Shown here piece after piece: positions 9,411 through 17,896 of a stretch of 64,000 bases of DNA (within the stretch, counting starts at the first letter, position 1; each line of letters starts with the position of its first letter). Both the position numbers and the translations under genes were made by a program. The stretch is from Bradyrhizobium sp. CCBAU 53351. Lineage in GTDB: Bacteria; Pseudomonadota; Alphaproteobacteria; Rhizobiales; Xanthobacteraceae. The stretch is from NCBI RefSeq assembly GCF_015291745.1, contig NZ_CP030059.1, positions 5,173,501-5,237,500 on the forward strand, read 5' to 3'. The notes under the pieces were generated by a model. That model saw nothing but the letters and a program-made list of their open reading frames with translations, searched no databases and had not been told where the DNA came from.

Positions 9411-9482
9411 ACCAATTGCGATTCGGTCGATATCGTGGTGATCGTTACATTAACGCGCACTGATTTGCGCGACGAGATCGCC

Positions 9483-10934
9483 ATGGCCAACGAAGCATTC
9501 GCACTCTCGCCTATGTCTGCCCGCGCAGCGGAGCCGAACGAGCAGGATTACGACGCGATCCGCGAAGCCTTCATGGAGACGGCGCGCGGCCGCTGGTTCC
9601 TCGGCGAATACGCCAAGCGCAACCGCAATGCCGACACGCGCATGGTGCTCGACGCGGTCGCGAAGATCGAGGAAACCCTTGCGGCGCAGCGGCAACCCGT
9701 CGTCGAGGACCGCCTGCCCGAGGCGCTGATCGAGATCCGCCGCGCGATCCGCGAGGCCGAGACCATTGCGCTTGCTGCCTTCGACCCCGCAGCGATCGAG
9801 GCGAGCCTCGCGCCGATCCCGCGCGGGGTGCGCATCATCAAGGAGATCTCCTGGCGCTGGCGCGAGATCGGCGCCGACGGGCGAATCTGCGACCTCATTG
9901 ATTCGCAGCTCGCCTCGATCGAGTCCGCTTGCGGACAGGCCTCGACCATCGATCCCCGGGTCGAGCTCAAGATCGCCTTCGATCTCCTCAAGGATCGGGT
10001 CGACCAGGGCGGCGCAACGCCGCAGGCGGCGCCCCCGGCTCCGGTGCAGGACGTGCCGTCATCCGTCGCCGAAGCACCCGTCGAGACCGCACCTGCAGCG
10101 ATGACCAGCGAAGCACCCGTGGCTGTTACGGAGCCGCCGCAGGACGTCGCAGCACGTGTCGAGCCCGAAGCCGCCATCGCAGCGGCCGGCACCGCAGAAG
10201 CATCCGCCGCGGCTGAGCAGGCACTGCACGAGCAGGCACTCGACGAGCAGGCAGTGGATACGGCCGCCGCGACGACGATTGCGGCCGAAAGCCAGATCGC
10301 CGTTCAAGACATCGCGCTCGACCAGGTCGCGCCGGAGACCGTCGCGCCCGAAGCTGCCGCGCATGAAGAGATCTCGTTTGAGGCGCCGGCGACCGAGCCT
10401 GCCGTCGATCCCGCTGACGCCTTCGCGCTCGATGCGGCCGCGCAGGCCGAGGACGACGCCGTGCTCGAGGCCATTGCGCTCGAGATGGCCGCGCCCGATC
10501 CGGAGTTCGACGAGATCATCGCCCCGGTCGAGATGGACGCGGCTGTTCCGGAGCCGGTGCAAGCGGAAACCGCAGCACCCGTCGCCGCCGAGCTTGCCGA
10601 GCCGATCGCACCGGAGCCTGTCGCCGCCCCTGTCGTGGAAGAACACCCGGCGGACGCACCGATCGCGTTGGACTCGCTCGCGCGCCTCACCGACGCCATT
10701 GCGGAGGCCGCCGCTGAAGTGATGGAGCAGCAGGCCCCGGCGATGGCAGCCACCGCCATCTTCGCCGCGGCGCCGGCCACATCACTGCCGACGCCCTCGC
10801 CGGCCCCGGAGCCCTCGCTCGGCGCCACCATCCTCGCCAGCGGCATCCTGCAAAAGCCCCGCGCGCCGGCAAATGACCCGCTCGCTCCGATCCGCCGCAT
10901 GACCCAGGCCGAGAAGATCGCGTTTTTCTCGTAA
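9483..10934 (+). CDS. Uncharacterised protein with long Ala/Glu/Pro-rich region
   Basis: 483 residues. Residues 1-170 look folded and helical, with the conserved-looking motif ARGRWFLGEYAKRNRNADTR near 35-54. Residues about 180-450 are low-complexity, acidic and Ala/Pro/Glu-rich, likely disordered. The end DPLAPIRRMTQAEKIAFFS is again conserved in style. Start chosen at 9483 (MANEAFALSP); a GTG/ATG 16 codons upstream is possible. No signal peptide or membrane segment is seen. I do not recognise a function; similar proteins appear to be rhizobial. Stop TAA at 10932-10934. Confidence 0.75.
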   Translation: MANEAFALSPMSARAAEPNEQDYDAIREAFMETARGRWFLGEYAKRNRNADTRMVLDAVAKIEETLAAQRQPVVEDRLPEALIEIRRAIREAETIALAAFDPAAIEASLAPIPRGVRIIKEISWRWREIGADGRICDLIDSQLASIESACGQASTIDPRVELKIAFDLLKDRVDQGGATPQAAPPAPVQDVPSSVAEAPVETAPAAMTSEAPVAVTEPPQDVAARVEPEAAIAAAGTAEASAAAEQALHEQALDEQAVDTAAATTIAAESQIAVQDIALDQVAPETVAPEAAAHEEISFEAPATEPAVDPADAFALDAAAQAEDDAVLEAIALEMAAPDPEFDEIIAPVEMDAAVPEPVQAETAAPVAAELAEPIAPEPVAAPVVEEHPADAPIALDSLARLTDAIAEAAAEVMEQQAPAMAATAIFAAAPATSLPTPSPAPEPSLGATILASGILQKPRAPANDPLAPIRRMTQAEKIAFFS

Positions 10935-10954
10935 AGGGCCGGCCGCTCACTTTC

Positions 10955-11151
10955 GTGTCCCGGACAAGCGAAGCGCAGATCCGGGACCCAGAGGCCACGA
11001 ACTTCTCGGCAGCATAGGCCCCGGCTCCGCAGCGCACCGCTGACCGGACGATGTTTCACATCGCCGGGTTAGCGCTGTGCTGCGTCCGGGGCACAGGAGT
11101 GAGTATTGATGCGCGCTCTTTCCGCATCGTCATTGCGAGCGTAGCGAGGGT
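10955..11151. repeat. Intergenic palindromic repeats
   Basis: Between the preceding gene and the next lies repeat DNA. A GTCCCGGACAAGCGAAGCGC...TCCGGGAC inverted pair begins near 10955, a related TCCGGGGCAC arm lies near 11087, and a CGTCATTGCGAGCGTAGCG fragment near 11129 resembles the repeat at 4073. No gene is seen here. Confidence 0.6.
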
Positions 11152-11158
11152 TACTCAA

Positions 11159-11518
11159 TCACCCGCAATTCCACACCGCTCCGATCGGCGTGCGCGTCCA
11201 GCACGGGCCGAAGCTGCCGCCGTTGTAGCGGCCTCCGTTGAAGCCGGGGCGGCCGAAATAGTGCCACTCGCCGTCCCAGCGGTAATATTGCGGAACCGGA
11301 TCGATGTACCAGTGACGCCGATCGGCGCGCGACATTCGGCGCATCGCGTCCTTCTGCTTGTAGAGCGGAATGCTGTTGCTCAAGGGCTGGCGATAGCCCG
11401 GCAGGAAGCCGTAGCCCTGCCAGGCCTGCTTTGGGCGCTTTTGCGTTGACGCAGCGGACGCGACGACCGGCAGTAGCGACAGGACGATGGCAACAAATAG
11501 AGACATAAGGCGAGACAT
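11159..11518 (-). CDS. Small secreted protein of unknown function
   Basis: 119 residues. A signal peptide is clear (MSRLMSLFVAIVLSLLPVVA, cleavage near ASA at about 22). The mature part is basic and aromatic-rich, with Tyr/Trp/Gly motifs such as YYRWDGEWHYFGRPG and two cysteines (GPCW and WNCG) that could form a disulphide bond. Start 11518 was chosen so the signal peptide is N-terminal. Function unknown; no operon partner. Confidence 0.65.
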   Translation of the reverse strand: MSRLMSLFVAIVLSLLPVVASAASTQKRPKQAWQGYGFLPGYRQPLSNSIPLYKQKDAMRRMSRADRRHWYIDPVPQYYRWDGEWHYFGRPGFNGGRYNGGSFGPCWTRTPIGAVWNCG

Positions 11519-11667
11519 GGCGCGAACATAGACAGTCAGGTGCAAGCGCGCCATTCAAATTCGAGTGCGGGACGTTTCGCCGCTTCTGCCGATCAGCCGC
11601 TGCGGATAGACTTGCAACGCGCAGCATGAACGCTGTGCGGACAGCTTGAATGTTCCGGAGTGACCGA

Positions 11668-12051
11668 ATGCCTGAGAGCCCGCACGTCGGCGCATTTGCG
11701 ATCGTTCCCAGCAACGATCTTCCCGCTGCGATTCCCTTCTGGGAACGTCTCGGCTTCGCGCGCACGGGCGGCGATGCCGGTTACGTCATCGTGAGGGGCT
11801 GGGGTTGCGAGGTGCATCTCACGCAAGCAGGCGACGGCCCGTGGCGCGTGCCGGAACACAATCCCTTCGGCGTGTTCATTCGCACGCCCGATGTCGAGGC
11901 CATTGCCGCGCGCGTGGACGATCTCATCATCCGGCCCGGCGGCGTGCTGCGTCACCGTGAATGGGGCATGTATGAGGTCGGCATCAACGGCCCCGACGGT
12001 CTCCTCGTCCGCATCGGCTGGCCCTCGGAGCTGATGCGCCAAGCCGGCTAG
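11668..12051 (+). CDS. VOC-family (glyoxalase/bleomycin-resistance fold) protein
   Basis: 127 residues with the VOC beta-alpha-beta-beta-beta layout: PSNDLPAAIPFWERLGFA near the start and the terminal EVGINGPDGLLVRIGWP strand. Such proteins bind metals or small toxic compounds. Start at 11668 is supported by GGAG about 7 bases upstream. The last four bases overlap the stop of the convergent RbsD-like gene. Substrate unknown. Confidence 0.8.
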   Translation: MPESPHVGAFAIVPSNDLPAAIPFWERLGFARTGGDAGYVIVRGWGCEVHLTQAGDGPWRVPEHNPFGVFIRTPDVEAIAARVDDLIIRPGGVLRHREWGMYEVGINGPDGLLVRIGWPSELMRQAG

Positions 12052-12491
12052 CTGATCACGCCCTTCCTGATCAGGAAGCAGCCGTAACCCCTGCTGTCGC
12101 CGACCTGCACGACGCCGAAGCCCGCCGCCGCCGCGCGATAGAAATCCGCCCGTGAGAGCTTGCCGGGAGCAATGGCGCCGCCGCAGGCGCGTTCGATCTC
12201 CGCCAGCACCGCGCGCTGCACGTCGGGCACGCGATCGGGATCGTCGACCGGCATCATCACGCGTACCGGATCTGGATCGAAATCATCGAGCGGATAGACC
12301 GACATGATGGCGCGGACGGCCGTCTCCATCGTCATGCCCGGGAGCTGGATCAGGCGCTGCGACGATGTCGAGCGGGCGATGTGCGTGGCCGGGTGGTTGG
12401 CATCGACGACCACGAGATCGTCGCCGTGGCCCATGGAGGCCAGCAGCCAGAGCAGGTCGGGCGTCAGGATCGGATCGATCGATTTCAGCAT
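12048..12491 (-). CDS. RbsD/FucU-family sugar mutarotase-like protein
   Basis: 147 residues. MLKSIDPILTPDLLWLLASM and GHGDDLVVVDANHPA contain the conserved His/Asp of the RbsD/FucU fold, which interconverts pyranose/furanose forms or anomers of sugars. The FucU-like spacing and length fit. No sugar transport or kinase gene is adjacent, so the substrate is open. Divergent from the caspase gene. Confidence 0.85.
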   Translation of the reverse strand: MLKSIDPILTPDLLWLLASMGHGDDLVVVDANHPATHIARSTSSQRLIQLPGMTMETAVRAIMSVYPLDDFDPDPVRVMMPVDDPDRVPDVQRAVLAEIERACGGAIAPGKLSRADFYRAAAAGFGVVQVGDSRGYGCFLIRKGVIS

Positions 12492-12538
12492 GTGACGGCG
12501 GTTCCTCTTAGCGATCGTTCACCATAGCAGGTTCCAAA

Positions 12539-12581
12539 CGTGATTCAGATCACGGAGGCCATCATGGTGACTGGGATCACG
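12539..12581. promoter_or_regulatory. Two CRP-like palindromes upstream of the caspase gene
   Basis: Two sites with the GTGA-N6-TCAC pattern: CGTGATTCAGATCACG at 12539-12554 and GGTGACTGGGATCACG at 12566-12581, centres 27 bp apart, about 75-115 bases before the caspase start. They resemble CRP/FNR-family operators. They may serve either divergent gene. Confidence 0.5.
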
Positions 12582-12655
12582 GACCTCAAGCTCGAACGCG
12601 GTCAGGCTTCGTCGCAACCAATCTCGTATCGAGATCAGTGCCAAAGGAGCACGCC

Positions 12656-14458
12656 ATGTTCCGCCTAAAGCCTCTGCTGATGACAGCCAGCCTTGTTGGA
12701 AGCCTGTTCGGCTTCGCCTGCGGCCCTGTTTCCGCGCAAGTTGCCCCTGTCGAGCCGGCCCCCACCGCGCTGCAGGGCCCGGAGCAGCGGGTTGCCCTGG
12801 TGATCGGCAATTCGAACTACCAGAACGCCCCGCAGCTGCAAAATCCTGACAATGATGCGCAGTCCATGGCGCAGTTCCTGAACTCCGCCGGCTTCGAGGT
12901 GGTTGCCGCAACCGACCTGACCCAGAACGACATGCTGCGCGTGGTGCAGGACTTCTCCGCAAAAGTCTCCGCGCGCGGCCCGAACACGGTGGCGATGGTC
13001 TACTACGCCGGCCACGGCGTGCAGCTCGCCGGCGAGAACTATCTCGTTCCCGTCGATGCGAAGGTGTCCAACCCTACTGAGCTCGTCAACAATTCGGTGC
13101 GCCTCGTCGACGTGATGTCGACGCTGGAGACGATCCCGAGCCGCATGCGCATCGTCATCCTCGATGCCTGCCGCAACAACCCGTTCCCGACCGTCAATGA
13201 TGCCGGCCGCGGCCTTGCCATCGTCGATGCGCCGAACGGCTCGATCGTCGGCTACTCGACCGCGCCGGGCGCCGAAGCGCTCGACGGCACCGGTGGCCAC
13301 AGCCCGTACACGCAGGCCTTCCTGAACGTCGCGCGCGAGCCTAACGTGCCGATCGAGCAGCTGTTCAAGCGCGTCCGCCTGCAGGTGAACCAGACCACCA
13401 GCGGCGCGCAGATCCCGTGGGAGAGCTCCTCGCTCACCTCGGACTTCACCTTCTTCGGTGACACCGTGGTCGCCGCCAACCGCGCGCCGGTCAAAGCGCC
13501 CGTCGTGCAGATGGCCGCCAACCTGCCGAGCCGCTCGACGCGCCAGGCCTATGACTACGTCGTGTCCGAGGGCCGGCCGGAATATTATCAGGAGTTCATC
13601 CAGATGTATCCGCACGACCCGCTGTGCGACCACGTCCGCTGGCTGCTCAACAACATCCTGCTCTCGCAGGCCTGGCACAAGGCGGTGCTCGTGAACTCAC
13701 CGCTCGGCTACAAGAGCTTCTACGACAGCTACGGCAACAGCCCCTATGCGCAAATGGCGCTGAAGCTGCAGGTGCAGCCGAAGCAGATCCCCCTGATGCA
13801 GGCGACCAAGTTCCTGGCTCCGCAGAACATTGCCCCGACCTTCAAGATCGGCAATCTCGGCCAGCCCAAATACATGCCGCTGCAGCAGGGTAATGGTGGT
13901 GGCCAGAGCAATGGCAACCTTCCCATCGTGCAGAAGCCGGTCGATGGAAATGTCATCGGCAAGCCCGGCAATGGCGGCCAGATCGTCAACCTGCCGGCGG
14001 GCAACAACAACCAGCCGAACCAGCAGAACGGCACGCCGACGCAGACCCCGGGCAAGATCGTCACCATGCCTGCGCCGACCAACACGCCCAACAATGGCGG
14101 TACGGGCAAGATAGTCACCTTGCCTGCGACCAACAACAAGCCGGACGTCGGCAACGTCAACGGCAACATCAACGGCAAGCCTGGCAAGATCGTGAGCATG
14201 CCGGTGAATGTCGGCAAGGGCGGCACGAATGTCGAGACCAAACCGGTCGTTCAGACCCAGAACAACCCGATCCGCGTCAACAACGGTGTGAAGATCAACA
14301 ACACTCCGGTGAACAAGGTGCAGGTGCAGAACAACAACCGCCTGCAGTTCAATGCGACCAACCGCATGGTCAACAACGGTGGCAACAATTTCCGCCAGTC
14401 GATGAACCAGGCCCCAAGCATGGGCGGCGGCAACAACCACCGCGGTTTCATGCGCTGA
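12656..14458 (+). CDS. Secreted caspase-family (peptidase C14) protein with repeat tail
   Basis: 600 residues. Signal peptide at 1-28 (ends VSAQ), caspase p20-like domain about 44-265 with catalytic His120 (YYAGHGVQ) and Cys172 (ILDACRNNPF), then a region to about 410 with YDYVVSEGRPEYYQEFIQ-type helices. The tail from about 430 is Asn/Gln/Pro/Gly-rich and carries spaced copies of GKIV-xx-P (about residues 441, 465, 483, 509). The start at 12656 has AAGGAG 7 bases upstream. Bacterial metacaspase-like proteins of this type are usually periplasmic; the biological role is unknown. It is followed by a strong terminator. Confidence 0.88.
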   Translation: MFRLKPLLMTASLVGSLFGFACGPVSAQVAPVEPAPTALQGPEQRVALVIGNSNYQNAPQLQNPDNDAQSMAQFLNSAGFEVVAATDLTQNDMLRVVQDFSAKVSARGPNTVAMVYYAGHGVQLAGENYLVPVDAKVSNPTELVNNSVRLVDVMSTLETIPSRMRIVILDACRNNPFPTVNDAGRGLAIVDAPNGSIVGYSTAPGAEALDGTGGHSPYTQAFLNVAREPNVPIEQLFKRVRLQVNQTTSGAQIPWESSSLTSDFTFFGDTVVAANRAPVKAPVVQMAANLPSRSTRQAYDYVVSEGRPEYYQEFIQMYPHDPLCDHVRWLLNNILLSQAWHKAVLVNSPLGYKSFYDSYGNSPYAQMALKLQVQPKQIPLMQATKFLAPQNIAPTFKIGNLGQPKYMPLQQGNGGGQSNGNLPIVQKPVDGNVIGKPGNGGQIVNLPAGNNNQPNQQNGTPTQTPGKIVTMPAPTNTPNNGGTGKIVTLPATNNKPDVGNVNGNINGKPGKIVSMPVNVGKGGTNVETKPVVQTQNNPIRVNNGVKINNTPVNKVQVQNNNRLQFNATNRMVNNGGNNFRQSMNQAPSMGGGNNHRGFMR

Positions 14459-14480
14459 TCGCCGCAGGCGAGACGACAAG

Positions 14481-14506
14481 GGGGCAGAGCGCAAGCGCTC
14501 TGCCCC
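14481..14506 (+). terminator. Intrinsic terminator of caspase gene
   Basis: Perfect 12-bp inverted repeat GGGGCAGAGCGC / GCGCTCTGCCCC around AA, followed by TTCTTC, 23 bases past the caspase stop. Confidence 0.85.
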
Positions 14507-14528
14507 TTCTTCATGTCGGCTCTTGGAG

Positions 14529-14635
14529 GTCGTCATTTCGGGATGCGCGAAGGCGCGGACCCGGAATCCATTGTGCAGCGGAGTCGGTAGGGAAATGGAT
14601 TCCGGGTTCGCGCTCACGCGCCCCGGAATGACGAC
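14529..14635. repeat. Large imperfect palindromic repeat element
   Basis: The arms begin GTCGTCATTTCGGG and end CCCCGGAATGACGAC, with an inner pair GACCCGGAATCCATT / AATGGATTCCGGGTT. The element reaches the stop codon of the next gene. A shorter relative with the same CATTCCGGG/CCCGGAATG arms lies at 59388. Confidence 0.75.
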
Positions 14636-15618
14636 TAAGCCACCAGTTCGGCAAACAGATCCGCGTCGACATTGCCGCCGGACAGCACGATGACGACGTT
14701 CTTGCCGGCGACGTCGAGGCGGCCGGCGAGCAGTGCGGCAAGACCGACGGCTCCGCCGGGCTCGACCACCAGCTTCAGCTCGCGATAGGCGAAGGCGACG
14801 GCAGCGCCGACTTCCTTGTCCGACGCCGTGACGCCACGCGCGAGCAGCTTGCTGTTGATCGCAAAGGTCATCTCGCCGGGGATCAGCGCCATCAGCGCAT
14901 CGCAAATGGTGCGGCCCGCGGGCCCATGCGGCTCGCGATGGCCGGCGGTCAGTGAAATGCCGTGATCGTCGAACGCCTCGGGCTCGGCCACCACGATCTC
15001 GGCTTGGGGATAGAGCGCCTTCACGGCCGTCGCGACGCCCGCGATCAGGCCGCCGCCGGAGGCCGGCGCCACCACGATGTCAGGGCTGAGGCCGAGAGCC
15101 GCCATGTCCTCGGCGATCTCGCGGCCGGCGGTGCCCTGCCCCGCGATCACGAAGGGATCGTCATAGGGCCTGACCAGCGTCGCGCCGCGCTTCTCGGCGA
15201 TGCCGCGCGAGATCGCCTCGCGGTCGTCCTTGTCGCGATCATAGAGCACGACTTCGGCGCCGTAGGATTTGGTGCGCTCGCGCTTGGACAGCGGCGCATC
15301 CGCGGGCATCACGATGGTCGCCTGCATGTCGAGGATTTTTGCCGCCGCCGCCACGCCCTGGGCGTGGTTGCCGGAGGAGAACGCGACGACGCCGCCGGCG
15401 CGCTTGTCCTGCGGGATCGAGAACACCTTGTTGAAGGCGCCGCGGAACTTGAAGGAGCCGGTGCGCTGGAGCATCTCCGGCTTCAAAAACACTTTCGCAC
15501 CAACGCGCTCGTTGAGCACCGGAAAGGACAGCAGCGGGGTGCGGATGGCGTAAGGCGCGATCACACGCGCGGCGGCATCAATGTCGGCAGGGCCGATCGG
15601 GAGAAGTTGTTCGGTCAT
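14635..15618 (-). CDS. Threonine/serine dehydratase-like PLP enzyme
   Basis: 327 residues, fold-type II PLP enzyme. The cofactor lysine is Lys57 in SFKFRGA and the phosphate loop is SGGGLIAG; the GGNVD motif near the end is also conserved. There is no C-terminal ACT regulatory domain, which fits the catabolic threonine dehydratase, serine racemase or threo-3-hydroxyaspartate ammonia-lyase group rather than biosynthetic IlvA. Start set at 15618 (MTEQLLPIGP). The TAG stop lies inside a palindromic repeat. Exact substrate cannot be told. Confidence 0.85.
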   Translation of the reverse strand: MTEQLLPIGPADIDAAARVIAPYAIRTPLLSFPVLNERVGAKVFLKPEMLQRTGSFKFRGAFNKVFSIPQDKRAGGVVAFSSGNHAQGVAAAAKILDMQATIVMPADAPLSKRERTKSYGAEVVLYDRDKDDREAISRGIAEKRGATLVRPYDDPFVIAGQGTAGREIAEDMAALGLSPDIVVAPASGGGLIAGVATAVKALYPQAEIVVAEPEAFDDHGISLTAGHREPHGPAGRTICDALMALIPGEMTFAINSKLLARGVTASDKEVGAAVAFAYRELKLVVEPGGAVGLAALLAGRLDVAGKNVVIVLSGGNVDADLFAELVA

Positions 15619-15681
15619 GGCTGACCTTATCGCGGCCATCGAGCCGCGGGCAAGACACCTCCGCGCGAGGAAATCTCCCCC

Positions 15682-16725
15682 TTAGGCGACGAAACGCGGC
15701 TGTTCCGCATCGTTCCGGCCCGGCAGCACAGCCCCTACCGCCTGGATACTGTCGACAAAGGCCCTCGCCGAGGCTTCCCAGGTGTAGTTGGCGGCGAATT
15801 CGACACAGTCCTGCCGGGAGACATCGAGCGCCGCGAAGCAGGCGCTGCGCAGGTCGTGATCGAGCGCGCCGACCGGGGCGTCACCGATCACGTCGCGGGG
15901 TCCCTTCACCGGGAAGGCCGCGACCGGCAGGCCGCTCGCCAGCGCCTCCAGCAGGACCAGGCCGAACGTGTCGGTCTTGCTCGGGAAGACGAACACATCG
16001 GCGGCCGCATAGATCTCCGCCAGGGCCTCGCCGTGCTTCTCGCCGAGGAAGATCGCATCGGGATAGGCCTCTTCCAGCGCGGCGCGGGCCGGGCCGTCGC
16101 CGACGATCACCTTGGTGCCGGGCAGATCGAGCTCGAGGAACGCTTCGAGATTCTTCTCCACCGCGACGCGGCCGACCGACAGGAACACCGGTGCCGGCAG
16201 GCAGAGGTCGATGGCGCGCGGATGGAACACATGGGTGTCGACGCCGCGGGGCCACAGCACGACATTGTCGAAGCCGCGCTCGGTCAGCTCGCGGGCGAGC
16301 GCCGGCGTTGCCGCCATCACGGCGCGGCTGGGCGCATGGAAACGGCGCAGCGCGCGCCAGATCAGCGAGCCCGGCACCGGCACGCGGGCGCGGACATATT
16401 CGGGAAAGCGGGTGTGGAAGCTGGTCGTGAACGGCAGCCTGCGCTGGCGGCAATAGCGGCGGACCATCAGGCCGATCGGCCCCTCCGTCGCAATGTGGAT
16501 ACTGTCCGGACGCGCCTCCTCGATCAGCTTTGCAATCCGTGCCGGGCGCGGCATGGCCAGCCGCACGTCGCGATAGCTCGGCATCGCAAAGGTGCGGAAC
16601 GATTGCGGCGTCAGGAACGTGAACTGGACGCCGAGCGCCTCCGCGGCGTCAGCGAGTTTGGTCAGCGTCCGAACCACACCATTGACTTGCGGGTGCCAGG
16701 CGTCGGTCGCGACCAGGATACGCAT
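15682..16725 (-). CDS. GT4 glycosyltransferase, likely Agt-type glycolipid synthase
   Basis: 347 residues, GT-B fold. The N-terminal MRILVATDAWHPQVNGVVRT and the C-terminal FPSKTDTFGLVLLEALASG (nucleotide-sugar binding, E-x7-E) are as in family GT4. It follows plcP with a 13-base gap. In Agrobacterium and many marine bacteria an Agt glycosyltransferase adjoins plcP and makes glycosyl- or glucuronosyl-diacylglycerol to replace phospholipids when phosphate is scarce. That role is inferred from the pairing; the sugar donor is unknown. Start at 16725 skips 34 non-conserved codons. Confidence 0.78.
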   Translation of the reverse strand: MRILVATDAWHPQVNGVVRTLTKLADAAEALGVQFTFLTPQSFRTFAMPSYRDVRLAMPRPARIAKLIEEARPDSIHIATEGPIGLMVRRYCRQRRLPFTTSFHTRFPEYVRARVPVPGSLIWRALRRFHAPSRAVMAATPALARELTERGFDNVVLWPRGVDTHVFHPRAIDLCLPAPVFLSVGRVAVEKNLEAFLELDLPGTKVIVGDGPARAALEEAYPDAIFLGEKHGEALAEIYAAADVFVFPSKTDTFGLVLLEALASGLPVAAFPVKGPRDVIGDAPVGALDHDLRSACFAALDVSRQDCVEFAANYTWEASARAFVDSIQAVGAVLPGRNDAEQPRFVA

Positions 16726-16738
16726 CAGGCGGCCTCTG

Positions 16739-17551
16739 TCATGCAGCTCTGGCTGCAACCTGAGGGACGTCTGCCGGCTTCTGCAGATGATCCGCCCAAG
16801 TGATGATCTCGAAATGACCGTCGTCATGCTCGACGAGCGCCGTGCAGCTCTCGACCCAGTCGCCGCAATTCATGTAGCGAATGCCGCCCTCGTCGCGGAT
16901 CACGGCGTAGTGGATGTGGCCGCAGATCACGCCGTCGGCGTCGTGACGCCGCGCCTCGGCGGCGAGCGCCTGCTCGAACGCGCCGATATAATTCACCGCG
17001 TTCTTGACCTTCTGCTTGGCCCATTGCGACAGCGACCAATAGGGCACCTTGAATAGGCGGCGGAAGAAGTTGACGAAGCGATTCATCTGGATCGCGAAAT
17101 CGTAGGCCTTGTCGCCGAGATGGGCGAGCCATCGCGCGTTCTGCACCACGAGATCGAAGATGTCGCCGTGGATGACGAGGTAGCGCTTGCCGTCGGCGCC
17201 GGTGTGGACGGTGTTCTCGACCACGTCGATGCCGCCGAAATGCGTGCCGTAATAATTGCGCAGGAACTCGTCGTGATTGCCGGGGATGTAGATGACCTTG
17301 GCGCCCTTGCGCGCCTTGCGCAAAAGCTTCTGGACGAGGTCGTTGTGGGATTGCGGCCAGTGCCAGCTCGATTTCAGCGCCCAGCCGTCGACGATGTCGC
17401 CGACCAGATAGATCGTGTCGGCATCATGGTAGCGCAGGAAGTCGAGCAGAAGATCGGCTTGAGAACCGCGGGCTCCGAGATGAACGTCGGAGATGAACAA
17501 CGTGCGAAAGCGCCGCTCCGGGCTCTCGTCACTCACATCGTAACTTCCCAT
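16739..17551 (-). CDS. plcP: PlcP-type phospholipase C (metallophosphoesterase)
   Basis: 270 residues, calcineurin-like fold. Metal-binding motifs are seen in order: DVHLG (Asp22, His24), GDIVDGW (Asp52), GNHDE (Asn92, His93), VIHGDIFD and CGHIHYA. It is often mis-annotated as UDP-2,3-diacylglucosamine hydrolase. In Sinorhizobium meliloti PlcP cleaves phosphatidylcholine and phosphatidylethanolamine to diacylglycerol under phosphate limitation; that diacylglycerol would feed the adjacent glycosyltransferase. A second possible start (GTG) lies five codons in. Confidence 0.82.
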   Translation of the reverse strand: MGSYDVSDESPERRFRTLFISDVHLGARGSQADLLLDFLRYHDADTIYLVGDIVDGWALKSSWHWPQSHNDLVQKLLRKARKGAKVIYIPGNHDEFLRNYYGTHFGGIDVVENTVHTGADGKRYLVIHGDIFDLVVQNARWLAHLGDKAYDFAIQMNRFVNFFRRLFKVPYWSLSQWAKQKVKNAVNYIGAFEQALAAEARRHDADGVICGHIHYAVIRDEGGIRYMNCGDWVESCTALVEHDDGHFEIITWADHLQKPADVPQVAARAA

Positions 17552-17559
17552 GCGCCAGC

Positions 17560-17581
17560 CTGTAACAATGTCCCGTGACAG
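17560..17581. promoter_or_regulatory. Imperfect inverted repeat before plcP, weakly Pho-box-like
   Basis: On the minus strand it reads CTGTCACGGGACATTGTTACAG. Two TGT(C/T)AC halves are present, but they are 13 bp apart rather than the 11 bp of a standard Pho box, and they lie only 9 bases before the plcP start. It could be a variant PhoB site or an unrelated palindrome. Confidence 0.25.
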
Positions 17582-17734
17582 GGGGATGACCGATTGAACT
17601 TTTGAGGCACCTTCAGATACGAATCACGCCTTGCCTCGCCCTCCCCGCGAATATCAGTCGCATGCGACAATCAGGCGACATGGCGCCGCAGGGGGGACTG
17701 AGAGATCAGATTGCCGTTGGAAGCACCTAGTTAA

Positions 17735-17890
17735 GTGCGCTCCCACCCCGCTTGCGGGAGAGGGTGTTTCCCCAGTGGGATTTCCCAAGAGGAGGGAGCT
17801 CTCACCCGCGGCGGAGCCTGTCAACGGGGCGCGCCCTCGGCGCGACCCGTTGGGCGCAACCTCTCCCGCAACCGGGAGAGGTTCAGCAAG
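17735..17890. repeat. Intergenic repeat with CTCCCGC/GCGGGAG palindromes
   Basis: The 345-base gap between plcP and thiD holds a repeat. Hairpins CCGCTTGCGGGAGAGG and CCTCTCCCGCAACCGGGAGAGG bracket a GC-rich core with GGGCGCGCCC. The first part of the gap (17582-17734) shows nothing recognisable apart from the likely plcP promoter. Confidence 0.6.
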
Positions 17891-17896
17891 CCCGCC

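Noticed and set aside
12665..13678. Minus-strand open frame opposite the caspase gene
   Set aside because: Mirror of the caspase codons, with no signal peptide or recognisable motif.
17560..17581. Clear PhoB binding site
   Set aside because: Half-site spacing is 13 rather than 11 bp and the position is only 9 bases from the start codon, so kept as a weak feature only.
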